NCBI GenBank assembly: GCA_026692905.1
Contig: JAPLNL010000119.1
Location: 186,001-250,000 of the forward strand
Direction of reading: 5' to 3'
Length of the DNA stretch: 64,000 nt
DNA from: Planctomycetota bacterium
GTDB lineage: Bacteria; Planctomycetota; Planctomycetia; Pirellulales; Pirellulaceae
In this document: positions 17,777 to 27,900 of the stretch, one piece after another
Layout of the letters: every line of letters begins with the position of its first letter
Numbering within the stretch: position 1 is the first letter of the stretch
Translations under genes and position numbers: made by a program
Notes under the pieces: model-generated
What the model was told of the DNA's origin: nothing
Seen by the model: the letters and a program-made list of their open reading frames with translations, nothing else
Database searches by the model: none

Positions 17777-19453
17777 TCAACGCACTGGGACAACCGGGAT
17801 CATCTGAGGTAACAAGTACGCTTGTGTTGCCACCATAGCGCCTACCATAATCGCAAGCACAATGCTGTGCAGGAAAACGTAACGCAGGATGGTCCCTTCC
17901 TGGCCTCGCTGGTTGGTTGCGACACTGGCCACCACCAGGGATTGGGCATCGATCATTTTGCCCATGACACCGCCCGAGCTGTTGGCCGCAGCAGCTAAAA
18001 TTGGCGAAATCCCAACTCGCTCCGCGGTGATCTGCTGCAAGTTGCCGAACATGACATTGGAGGACGTGTCGCTACCTGTGAGTGCGACACCTAGCCAACC
18101 CAGCAATGGCGAAAAGAAGGGAAACAGCAATCCGGTACTTGCGAATGCCAAGCCCATCGAAGCGTCCAAGCCGCTGTACTTGGTCGTGTATCCGAGCGCC
18201 AACATCACCGCGATGGTTACAAGCGAAATCGTCGTTCGCTTGAGCGTTCCTAAAAAAAGGGACGCCATCGTTGCCGGTGAAAGCCCGAGCAAAGTTCCTG
18301 ACATGATTCCAGCAAGGAAGAGTGCCGTCCCAGTAGCGGATAACCAATTGAGCTCGTAAATCGCTTTTTCGGGAGTCGGGACAGCGACGATGGGTTGGTC
18401 GCGCACAACCATCAAATGCAAGCCAGGCACGTCTAACTCAAGCCCCTTTTCGCCAACTTGTTGAGCTTGAGGTTTCCGTTTCGACCAAGCGTTGAGTTGG
18501 CTTTTGGCTTGCGGCAGCCCCCAAAGAAAAACCGTCACGGAAAGAACAAGCCAAGGAAGCCACGCGATGCATGTTTCACGAAGCGTTGGCGGAACTTCGT
18601 CGATTGCGGCCGGCTCGTCGGCAAATCGCCAAGTGGTTTTTGGTTGCCAAACTTGCAATAAGCCAACGAGAGTTGCAATCGACACGATAGCGCTAATCAC
18701 GTCCACCAGCCACGGCCCGTGGTAGTTGCTCACGAGAAATTGCATGATTCCAAAGCTGAGGCCCGCGGCCAAGCAAGCTGGCCATACTTCGATCATTCCA
18801 CGCCAACCTGCCATCACCCAGATCAACCAAAAGGGAATCAGCAGGGAGAACACTGGCAATTGGCGTCCCACCATCATGCTGAGCGAATCGAGCGGCAGTT
18901 CCGTCACTTTGGCCAATACAATAATCGGCGAGCCTAGGGCACCGAATGCGACTGGTGCCGTGTTGCCGATGAGTGACAGTCCAGCCGCGGGAAGCGGTTT
19001 GAAACCGAGTCCGATCAGCATCGCCGAGGATATGGCGACGGGAGTACCAAATCCAGCGGCTCCCTCTATGAATGCGCCGAAGCTAAAGGCGATAAGAAGA
19101 ACTTGGATGCGCCGATCGTCAGCGAGGCCTGCGACCGAACGTTTTAGAATTTCGAATTTACCAGTCGCGACCGAAATGTCGTAGGTAAAGATTGCAGTCA
19201 ACACAATCCAGCCGATTGGGAATATGCCATAGGCCGCGCCGTTGGCTGCCGCGGTGAGTGCAAGCGTCGTCGGCATTTTGAATAGCCCGACGGCAACCAC
19301 CAAAGAAACAGCTAAGCCAGCAAGAGCGGCGTAATGAGCTTTCACGTGAAAGCCGGCCAGAAGTCCAAGCAGCACAAAGATGGGCAATGCGGCAAAAACC
19401 GCGGATAGAAAGATGTTCCCAAACGGGTCGTACTGCTGAGTCCAAGGGGTCAT
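17777..19453 (-). CDS. lldP: L-lactate permease, LctP/LldP family
   Basis: Membrane carrier of 558 aa with about 12-14 helices, matching the usual LctP length. Family motifs are [16 protein letters not shown] (about 127-142) and [20 protein letters not shown] near the C-terminus. It should import L-lactate (possibly also glycolate) with protons. It appears monocistronic, with no lactate dehydrogenase or regulator alongside. Palindromes of family A lie on both sides of it. Confidence 0.95.
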   Translation of the reverse strand: MTPWTQQYDPFGNIFLSAVFAALPIFVLLGLLAGFHVKAHYAALAGLAVSLVVAVGLFKMPTTLALTAAANGAAYGIFPIGWIVLTAIFTYDISVATGKFEILKRSVAGLADDRRIQVLLIAFSFGAFIEGAAGFGTPVAISSAMLIGLGFKPLPAAGLSLIGNTAPVAFGALGSPIIVLAKVTELPLDSLSMMVGRQLPVFSLLIPFWLIWVMAGWRGMIEVWPACLAAGLSFGIMQFLVSNYHGPWLVDVISAIVSIATLVGLLQVWQPKTTWRFADEPAAIDEVPPTLRETCIAWLPWLVLSVTVFLWGLPQAKSQLNAWSKRKPQAQQVGEKGLELDVPGLHLMVVRDQPIVAVPTPEKAIYELNWLSATGTALFLAGIMSGTLLGLSPATMASLFLGTLKRTTISLVTIAVMLALGYTTKYSGLDASMGLAFASTGLLFPFFSPLLGWLGVALTGSDTSSNVMFGNLQQITAERVGISPILAAAANSSGGVMGKMIDAQSLVVASVATNQRGQEGTILRYVFLHSIVLAIMVGAMVATQAYLLPQMIPVVPVR

Positions 19454-19530
19454 ATCGGAATAGGAAGGAAGGAATTGAACTGGGCGAGCGCTGGAGTATC
19501 GTCTCTAGGTTAGCGGATAGTTCCAATATA

Positions 19531-19556
19531 TCTAGCACGACGCGCAAGCTAGTGAC
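19531..19556. repeat. Palindrome family A, single arm
   Basis: Contains the family core AGCACGACGCGCAAGCTAG followed by TGAC. Only one arm is present; the matching inverted arm is missing. It lies upstream of the lactate permease start. Confidence 0.8.
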
Positions 19557-19600
19557 AGAAGTCTTAAGTTCCTTCCGGTTTTTAAGTTCAGCTTACCCTC

Positions 19601-19759
19601 GTTCCAAGGCTCGGCCTTGGAACGCACTGCCCTCGAGGCTCCGCCTCGCGTTAGCCATGCCTTTACAACTCAGAAGGCAGGAGCCTCCGGTGCATTGCGT
19701 CCCCAGGCGGAGCCAGGGTACGAGTGCTAAACACCGGAAGGAACTTCCGGGTTTTAGCA
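19601..19759. repeat. Compound palindrome cluster downstream of the frameshifted membrane gene
   Basis: GTTCCAAGG pairs with CCTTGGAAC (19601-19623). A GAGGC/GCCTC hairpin follows near 19634. Then TGCTAAACACCGGAAG (19725-19740) pairs with 19744-19759 with mismatches, ending exactly at the stop codon of the minus-strand gene. The outer parts (CTCG near 19598 and GTACGAG near 19724) are also complementary, so the block is nested. It may terminate transcription, and it looks like another mobile palindrome element. Confidence 0.6.
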
Positions 19760-20189
19760 CTACACTGCAGAGAGATTCGCGCCGAGCAATCCAACTTGGA
19801 TGCCGTTTTGCTTCAATATGCTGGTCGCTTTCTGATTGACGATCAGAAGTACAATAAGACCGATGCACGGTATCAACGAAAGAATGCCAAGTACGATTCC
19901 AAGACCAGTACCATAAACCTTAATCGCTAACAAAAAGACGAAAACCGCGCCTACGATCCCGGCGATGAGTACGGGGATCCCGGCAAGAATGCGGAGTTCT
20001 TGTGGTAGAACGATTTGACCGATGACTGCAATTAAATATACCAGGATACAAATAAGAATTCCCTTTTGGTATTTTGCAACGCTGCGGAGATCTTCTCGGG
20101 TACCGCTAAGGACTCCGATTGCTGCAGGCGCGCTGGTAGTCAATGGAGGGGCTTCGTACGGATTGTTGCTCGTTTCATTTTTTCTCCAT
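19760..20189 (-). CDS. Small polytopic membrane protein, apparent frameshift after the start codon
   Basis: The coding frame shows NPYEAPP, the usual N-terminus of a large class of planctomycete membrane proteins, then four hydrophobic helices. The ATG at 20187-20189 is one base out of frame: it reads ATG-GAG and then a run of six A that leads straight to TGA. Removing one A gives M-E-K-N-E-T-S-N-N-P-Y-E, a perfect start. Either the gene is broken, or slippage in the A run is needed, or the assembly has one base too many. The uninterrupted frame otherwise begins at 20293 or 20419 with unlikely protein sequence. Confidence 0.6.
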
Positions 20190-20410
20190 AAGTGGCGTAG
20201 GGTATGGTAAAGCAATGCTTCAAGAATGTAACATAAAGCAGTCGCAGCGTGGCACTGGCTCGCATCATCGCGAGACTTGTCGATTCCCGTCATAGTGAAT
20301 GGATCTTTGCCGAGCCGCAGCGTAGGTATACTGAGAAAGGTGCATTCTGTATACTGATTGCTGGCCCACCAAACGGTTAGGCGATCGATAGACCTAAATC
20401 TACCGTAGGA

Positions 20411-20456
20411 TGGGACCATTGTCCCGTCCGTCTATTCGTTCGGGACAATGGTCCCA
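20411..20456. repeat. Perfect 16-bp inverted repeat upstream of the lipoprotein gene
   Basis: TGGGACCATTGTCCCG (20411-20426) pairs perfectly with 20441-20456 around a 14-base loop. Each arm is itself a small palindrome (GGGAC-CATT-GTCCC). It is followed at 20478-20495 by the GCCGCTCGCCTTAAG border found beside other palindromes. Confidence 0.85.
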
Positions 20457-20526
20457 AACTACCACGGCAGTTTTCATCCTGCCGCTCGCCTTAAGACGCA
20501 ATCACTACACCCGGCGGAGGACTTCC

Positions 20527-20946
20527 ATGGTCCGACTTTTTTTTCTGCGACTTCAGCAACTAACAATCGTTCTCTGCGCTATCGCGATTTTCAGCGGTTG
20601 CGATCAGCCCGTGGCTAACAAAGCCGTTTCCAACCCCGCACCATGGATGGGCATTCCCTCGGCAGTGAATCAAGTGATCGTTAGCCTACACGATGGTACG
20701 GGTTGGTTGCTCAACAAGAGCGAAGTGGCAGTCAAAAAATCGGGCGAAGTGCGACTCGTAGAGACGAGCGAAAGAGAATGCCTCGCCGACTTCCTCATCT
20801 CCGTTCGCTTCGGAGGCGAAACGTTTGAAACGACGGCCAAAGACGTGCCATGTGATAAAGATGGTATCCCGACCGAAGCGGCCGTCGATCGCTTGCGAAC
20901 GTCCGTGGAAGATATCAAATCCAAAATGAAAAGACTTCAGAAATAA
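20527..20946 (+). CDS. Lipoprotein of unknown function
   Basis: Protein of 139 aa. The signal peptide ends in FSGC, a good lipobox. The mature region contains WLLNKSEVAVKKSGEVRLVE and a Lys-rich C-terminus; no known domain was recognised. The ATG at 20527 is preceded by GGAGG eight bases upstream, which decides the start over earlier in-frame codons that read through the palindrome. Confidence 0.7.
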   Translation: MVRLFFLRLQQLTIVLCAIAIFSGCDQPVANKAVSNPAPWMGIPSAVNQVIVSLHDGTGWLLNKSEVAVKKSGEVRLVETSERECLADFLISVRFGGETFETTAKDVPCDKDGIPTEAAVDRLRTSVEDIKSKMKRLQK

Positions 20947-20980
20947 GCGGTAAGGTGTAAGCTATAAGCGATAAGCCAGA

Positions 20981-21012
20981 CACCTAACACCTAACACCTA
21001 ACACCTAACACC
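20981..21012. repeat. 7-bp tandem repeat (CACCTAA, 4.6 copies)
   Basis: Four complete CACCTAA units and a partial fifth lie 14 bp before the hexulose-phosphate-synthase-like gene, in the space where its ribosome binding site is expected. Such short arrays can change copy number by slippage. Confidence 0.9.
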
Positions 21013-21025
21013 ATACTGCTTACAG

Positions 21026-21709
21026 ATGAAACCGATCGTTCAAATCTCCCTGGACCTTACCAATATTGACGAAGCCCTTGAGACTGCCGCGATGGCGATG
21101 CGAGCTGGCGTCGATTGGCTTGAAGCTGGGACGCCGTTGATCTTGGCTGAAGGGTTGCACGGCATTCGCGCTCTGCGCGCCGCGTTTCCCACGACACCTA
21201 TCATTGCCGATCTCAAGACCATGGACGGTGGATACCTCGAAGCCCAAATGATGGCTGGTGCCGGAGCAACCCATGTGGTCGTGATGGCTCGCGCTCACGA
21301 AGAAACGATTCGATGCGTCGTCAAAGCGGGCAAGGATTTTGGCGTTAAGGTTATGGGGGACAACATGGTTTGCCCTGACATGGTCGCCGGCGCAAAATGG
21401 CTTGAGGATCTCGGTTGCGACTATGTTATCCACCATATTGGCTACGATGAGCGTCGAGGAATCGCGGCCCGTGGGCTTCGCATGCCGAGCCCGTTGGATC
21501 AGCTTCGGCAGGTAGCCGACGCTGTGAAGATTCCAGTTCAAGCGGTGGGTGGGCTTTCTTTGGAGCAAGCGATTCAGTGCCCGGCCTACGGAGCACCCTT
21601 GGTCGTTCTCGGAGCCCCATTAACCATTGACGCAGACGCCTTCAAAACCGCAAGCGGTGACCTGGAATCGTCCTTAAGAATGATCTGCCACGCAATAAAA
21701 GGCACCTAA
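21026..21709 (+). CDS. 3-hexulose-6-phosphate synthase-like enzyme (OMPDC superfamily)
   Basis: TIM-barrel enzyme of 227 aa. The superfamily motif DxKxxD appears as IADLKTMDGG, preceded by DWLEAGTPLILAEGL and followed by IHHIGYDERRG and AVGGLSL. Members form hexulose phosphate from formaldehyde and ribulose 5-phosphate, or decarboxylate keto-gulonate phosphate. The HPS-like N-terminus favours the former, but specificity is not certain. No 6-phospho-3-hexuloisomerase is adjacent. Palindrome border E overlaps its stop codon. Confidence 0.82.
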   Translation: MKPIVQISLDLTNIDEALETAAMAMRAGVDWLEAGTPLILAEGLHGIRALRAAFPTTPIIADLKTMDGGYLEAQMMAGAGATHVVVMARAHEETIRCVVKAGKDFGVKVMGDNMVCPDMVAGAKWLEDLGCDYVIHHIGYDERRGIAARGLRMPSPLDQLRQVADAVKIPVQAVGGLSLEQAIQCPAYGAPLVVLGAPLTIDADAFKTASGDLESSLRMICHAIKGT

Positions 21710-21794
21710 GGCGAGCGGCAGGCGGAAAACGTTCGTAGCTGGATTCGCCAGAATTCAGAACGTACTGAATTCTGGCGAATCCAGCTACGAACGT
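21708..21794. repeat. Border E plus palindrome family B (perfect 30-bp arms)
   Basis: The border AAGGCGAGCGGCA (21708-21720) overlaps the preceding stop codon. A perfect inverted repeat follows: 21729-21758 pairs with 21765-21794 around a six-base loop. The arm contains CGTAGCTGGATTCGCCAGAA. RNA made across it would form a very stable hairpin. It fills much of the 260-bp gap before the giant gene; the rest shows no gene. Confidence 0.92.
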
Positions 21795-21969
21795 CTTAAG
21801 TAGATTTGCTAATCGCAGAAAGCGTCTTTACTCCTCCTGATTCTGTTCAGGCATGACTTTTCGCGAGCTATTCTTTGCCTGAGTGGCCGATTTCCAGGAA
21901 CCGGCCTAGTTAGCCGTTCGTCTATTCCCACGAACCAAGTTACTTCGCGACCCTCTTTAGAGTAAAACC

Positions 21970-24900
21970 ATGTCGATTCTCCATCGTACGATTGGTCTTT
22001 GTTTTTGTACCGTGATCGTCAGCATTTCGAGCCCTACCATGGCATTCGCTCAGGAAGTTGGATTCAGTGAGCGGTTTGCGCTCGCGGAGAATAGGGAAGC
22101 TACTCTGGCGGAGCTCATCCCTGGGACGGACTCTTATTTTTATTACCACTGTTTGCATTGCCAAACGGTTGGAAAGATTGCCGAAGCTCGTGGGCATCTC
22201 GATGTTTGGATTGCCAAGGTCGGCTTGAACGAGCAAACCCAGCGAATGCAAACTCGCCAATTCTTGTTGGAATACAAAACCAACCCACAAGCCACCTTCG
22301 ACCATCTTCGGACGAATTTCGGAATCAATGTCGAGCATCCTGCCCCGCGAAAAGATGAAGCGGCCGAGCTCCAAACCAAACTCGATCCCAATCTAATCAA
22401 CTGGAACGCGATCGTTAAGTCCCACGCGAACAACCCTGGAGCCATCGAAAACGTCGCGCTCGCCAATATCGCTTCGAACCTTGATCAGCCTGAAAATCTT
22501 CGCAATTGGCTTCAGCGAATCGATCGCGTTGATGCGCCAGGGCTGCTCGAACTAATTGTTCGTGAGCTAAATATGCCCGACTCCCGAGGCTTCGGTTGGG
22601 CACCAATCCATTTGCGTTTGACGACTCAGCAGATCCTGGACCTTCAAAAGCAAATCCCAAAATTGATCCAGTCGAATGCTTTCGTTCAATCGCGATTGCG
22701 TCGTATTCGCCCCGATGACGACTCCTCTCTGGAGGATCGATCCGTTCTTCGCAACCATCTCACTGCCCTTGAAACCTTCGTCACGGGACTTCCCGAATCT
22801 CAAAACAGTCTCATCGCGTCCGTTCTCTACAATCGGCTTCAATTCGATGAGCAAGATGGAGCCATGGATCGCGAGCGATTTCTTCGCTACATCAAGCTCC
22901 CAAGCAATCGCCCTTTGTTCAATCAAGAATTCATCGCTCGCCAAAATGCTCGGCCGCAGGTCAATCTCAGTGCAAACTACAAAGGCGAAACGCTGCTCGA
23001 CGCGATTGGCGACGACTCTTCGCTAGTCTATCGCTACCTCGAACACTTCTTCAAAACCGACGCCAACGTCGATGCTTTCTCGGCTATCCTCGATCGAGAC
23101 TATCTGCGCCGCGTGTTCGCTTCGACGAAGATTCTTTATGGTCTCGGCGACGCGAAGGCTTACTATGCTCAGCTATCACCTGACGAACAACGCGAATTGC
23201 AATCCCGAATCGAGCTCAAGTTTGCGTTGAGCAACCCGACTCATTACAAACCCAGCGATACCGTTCGCTTGACGCTAGATCTCAAAAATGTGCCCGAACT
23301 GCTGGTGAAAGTCTATCGGCTCAACGCACGCAATATTCTGATGCAGCAAAAGCAGCCGATTGGCACCAATCTCGATCTTGACGGGCTGGTCGCCAATATC
23401 GAAAAACGCTTCACCTACGCCCAAGCTGCCGATATTCGACACCGTGAAGTGCTCGAGATGCCAGAGCTTGATGGCGGTGGAGTTTGGGTGGTGGATGTTC
23501 TAGCTAGCGGACAACGCAGTCGCACGCTTATTCATAAAGGTCACTTGAATGCAATTCAACGCATGACCGACGCTGGCGATACGTTTCGCGTTTACGATGC
23601 AGAGGGCAAGCATGTTCCCAAAGCCAAAGCACTCTTTGGAAATCGCGAACTGGAAGCGGACGACCAAGGGGACATTATTATACCTTTTGGAAGGGAATTA
23701 CGAACAGATTCACTCGTCTTCATTGATGGACCAATCGCTTCGGTGCAACTATTTGTCCACAACACAGAAAGCTACCAGCTTCGAGCAGGATTCTTGTTGG
23801 ACCCACAATCGCTGTTAGCTGGCGCCAAGGCGAACGTGGTGATTCGACCGAATTTGCTTTGCAATGGCCAGTTGGTCTCGCTCACGCAACTCGAAAAGCC
23901 CATGCTTACGATCACTTCCACCGATTTAGATGGTATCGATGCGACTCAGACGTTTCCCAATGTTAAACTTGCTGACAATGGTGAATTGGTCCATTCGTTT
24001 CTAGTGCCGCAACGACTTGCAAATATCGTAATTGCATTGAGCGGCGAAGTGCTCAAGCTCAGCAATGACTCGCGAGTCCCCGTTTCCGCGTCGTATGCCG
24101 TTGCTATCAACGGGATGGCGAAAACGGCCCAGGTGCGCGATTTCTTTCTGACGCAAACGGACAAAGGGTACTTGCTTGAAGTTCGAGGGCGCAACGGAGA
24201 ACCGGCAGCTCGAGCCCCCGTCCAATTGGAGTTTAAGCTCTTTGGTATTGTTCCAATCGTCAGTGTTCGACTTGCTACCGACGAAAACGGCTTGGTCGAC
24301 CTCGGCTCACTGCCATCCGTAGAACGTCTCAAGTCGACCGCAGATTCAATGATTCCTCGCGACTTTGTTCTTGCTAGCTCGCCACCGTCATGGCCGGAGA
24401 AATACCATACGTTGAGTGGCGAGCCAATCGAGTTGGTCTGGCACAACATTGATCGTTCTCAACCGGGTCCACAGAAGCTAGGCCCCAACGACAAGCTGAT
24501 TTCTCGCCTGAGCCTGATCGAGTTTCGGGGCGGTGTTGACGTCGCAAGCCACGTTGACAAAGTCTCGATCGAAAGTGGCCTCGTCAAAATCAAGGGGCTC
24601 GCACCAGGAACCTATCGTCTGACCGATCATTGGTCAGGTAGTTCGACGCAGATTTCGGTCGTCAAAGGGGAACGCCAAGGAAATGTGCTCATAGGCCAAT
24701 CGAGAATTCTGGAAACCAACCGCGTACGCGCGGTCCACGTTCGTGAAGTGAAACTGGCCGATGAAAAGCTCCAAGTTCAACTCGGCAACTTCGACGAGTT
24801 CACACGCATCCATATCGTGGCCGACGCGTACGAGCCACGACTCCACTCGGGCCTGAATCTATCGGCCCCATTGTTTCCGATGTCGTCCTTGGAACGTTCT

Positions 24901-27900
24901 CGCATCCCGAGCTTCTATATCAATTCCCTCAAATTGGATGAGGAATACCAGTACGTTCTCCAACGTCAACTTGTTAAGAAGTATCTGGGGAGCCTCCTAC
25001 CACAGCCAAGCGCGATCCTAAATCCCTGGGAGCTTTCGGTGACGCAAAACGCTTCGCAAACTGCGGCCACAGGGGATCCGATGGCGGCTGTGGCTCCTAA
25101 AATGGCAGCTCCAAACTCGGCCAAAGAAATGGATGAGAAACTGGCTCGGATCGCAGCGGAATTAACACCCGAGTACGAGTTTTTGAAGCGAGGTTGCATC
25201 ATGCTGACCAACGGTCGATGCGATGCCAAGGGCATGCTGTCGATCGATCGCAAGATGTTCGCAGGGCTGACATCGGTCACGGTCATCGTTGTTCACCCTA
25301 GCGGTACCACCTATCGCACAATTCATTTGCCCCTTGTGGAACCGAGAGCTTTTGCGGACCGTCGCCTTGCCAGTGCATTCTCGGCCAATGACCATTTTGC
25401 CGAAGAGCAAAGCGTTCGCGTCTTACCGAAGTCGGACAAGCATGATCTCGGTGATGCCGCATCGACTCGAGTCAAAGTTTACAGTTCGATTCCAGATGTT
25501 TTTCAGCTTTATCGAACCCTGCTCAATAACAACGCCGCTTGCGACAAATTCGAATGCCTGACCCGTTGGCCTGCACTGAAAGACGCAGAAAGAGAACGTC
25601 ACTATTCGGACCTTGCATGCCACGAGTTGAACTTGTTCTTGTCGATCCATGACAAGCCGTTTTTTGATCGAGTTGTGAGTCCTTTGGTGACGAACAAAAT
25701 GCAAAAGCAATTCATGGACGACTATGTTTTGGGAAGGGACCTTTCTAAATATGTCCAACCATGGAGACTGGTCCAGCTCAACGCAGTAGAACGCGTTTTA
25801 CTCGCCAAACGAATCGTAGACCAATCCGAGAGAACGAAGCGATGGATGGGGGACTTGGTCAGTTCGGTCCCCGTCGACTCGGCGGCTCAGTCGGTACAAT
25901 TTGCCAAGGGGTTGATGAGCGTCGCATTGGGTGATGTCGAAGGATTCGGCAACAGCGATGGAAAGATTAATCTCAATACACTAGGTCTTGAACGACGCCA
26001 ATTGAGTGAAATGAGCGGAAGCGGCATGGGGGGAATGGGGGGAATGGGGATGGCCTCAGGACAAGCCGACCAGCCAGCCGATGCTTTCTTTTTCGACGCA
26101 CTTGCCGAGAGCGAAGGGCTTGCGAAAGGGAAGTCGGAAGGAGAAGACAAGGCTGGTGCAGCGACACTTGGGCGTTCTATGTCGAAAAAACGAATGGCTG
26201 GCGGAGGGTTTGGCGCGCCTGGCGGCGGCGGTCGCCCGGGACGCTTGTACGAATCGCTCGAGTCCACCCGCAAGTGGGCGGAAAGCAACTACTTTCGCCT
26301 TCCATTGGCAGCTCAAAAAGCAGAATTGGTGCGTCCCAACGCGTTTTGGCTCGATTACTTGAATCACCCTGGCGATGCTCCGTTCGTCTCCAAGAACCTC
26401 GAACTTGCCTCGAGCAATATTCACGAAGCCCTCCTTGCCATGTCCGTTCTGAGTTTGCCCCTGGAATCGAAACCAGCAACGCTCAGTGTCGAACAAGGGA
26501 GATTGATAGCGGCCACGACAACCGACTCGATAGCGTTCGTTCAAGGTTTGCAGACCAGCGAGCTTAGCACCGATCTGGCTACTGTCCTTGCCAGCCAAAG
26601 TATCTTTTTGGCCAGCGACCCAGGCGAAGAAGCCAAGCCGGTTAAAGAGCAATCGCTGATCAAGGGAACGGTCTATCGTTTGCGAGTGGTTTTGACGAAT
26701 CCAAGTGCATCGATGATGCGGGTCAATGTGTTGCAGCAGATACCGCAGGGAGCAATTGCACTGGAGAACGCCAAAGTGGTAGCGGGACAAAAGCTTGATC
26801 TCGCTCCGTTCGCCACTCAGGAACTCAACACCAAGTTCTATTTTCCACAATCTGGCACCTTCGAACACTATGGAGCTCAGATCGCGATGGACAACAAGAT
26901 TGCGATCGCCTCGCCATCAGCCACCCTCCATGTTCTAGACGCACCGGACTCGGTGGATGAAACCTCCTGGTCATACGTAGCTGCTTGGGGGACTGACGAA
27001 CAAGTTCTGACGCACCTCAAGAGCGCGAATCTGTTCAAAATCGACCTCGACGCTATTGCTTGGCGAATGGCAAATCACAAGTTCTTCGAATCCTGCCTAA
27101 CTAGATTGACCGATTACGGTACCTACCATTCAAATCTTTGGGCGTACTCCATCAAACACAATGATGCGCCGAGGTTGCGAGAATTCCTTGAGAGTAACTC
27201 GGCCATTGTCGGGCGCGTAGGGCCAATCTTCGCGACCGAGGTCATGAATGTAGAGCCCGTCGACCGACTGCAGTTCGAGCATTTGGATTTCCGCCCTTTG
27301 GTGGTCGCTCGCATGCATCAGTTAGGTCCAAAACGTGTCATCCTCAACGATGGAATCGTTGTGCAATACGAACGGATGATGGGGATTCTAGCCCATCAAA
27401 AGACGATCGAGTCGGAGCAACGACTTGCGTTGGTCTATTACATGTTGCTCCAAAACCGTATTGAAGAAGCGATTGCTCATTTTGCAAAAATCGATGTTGG
27501 GGCATTGGAAAGCAAAATGCAATACGACTACTTTGCCTCGTACCTGGACATGCTCCAAGGGAAATTCGAGGAAGCGGATATTCGGTCGCAAAAATACGCG
27601 AACACGCCAAATCCGCGATGGCGAGATTGGTTTGCGCAAGTGCGATTACAAGTCTCGGAGCGCAAGGCCATTCAGGCAGGCAAGACGGCCGACATCGCCA
27701 ATGCCGAGGACTGGCAAACCGATCCAGCCAATCGACTCTTGTCCGGCGCTCGCGAGTTGCAAAACACCAGCGAGGCTGCCAGCCTACCTGGTTTGGATTT
27801 GATCCAGGATGGCGACAAGATCGTGCTCCGTCATCGCAACCTTGAGGCTGTCACGGTGAAATACTATTTGATGGACGTCGAGTTGTTGTTCAGCCGCAAT

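Noticed and set aside
26056-26868. 270-codon minus-strand frame inside the giant macroglobulin-like gene
   Set aside because: It is antisense to a continuous 2131-codon frame and has no recognisable domain.
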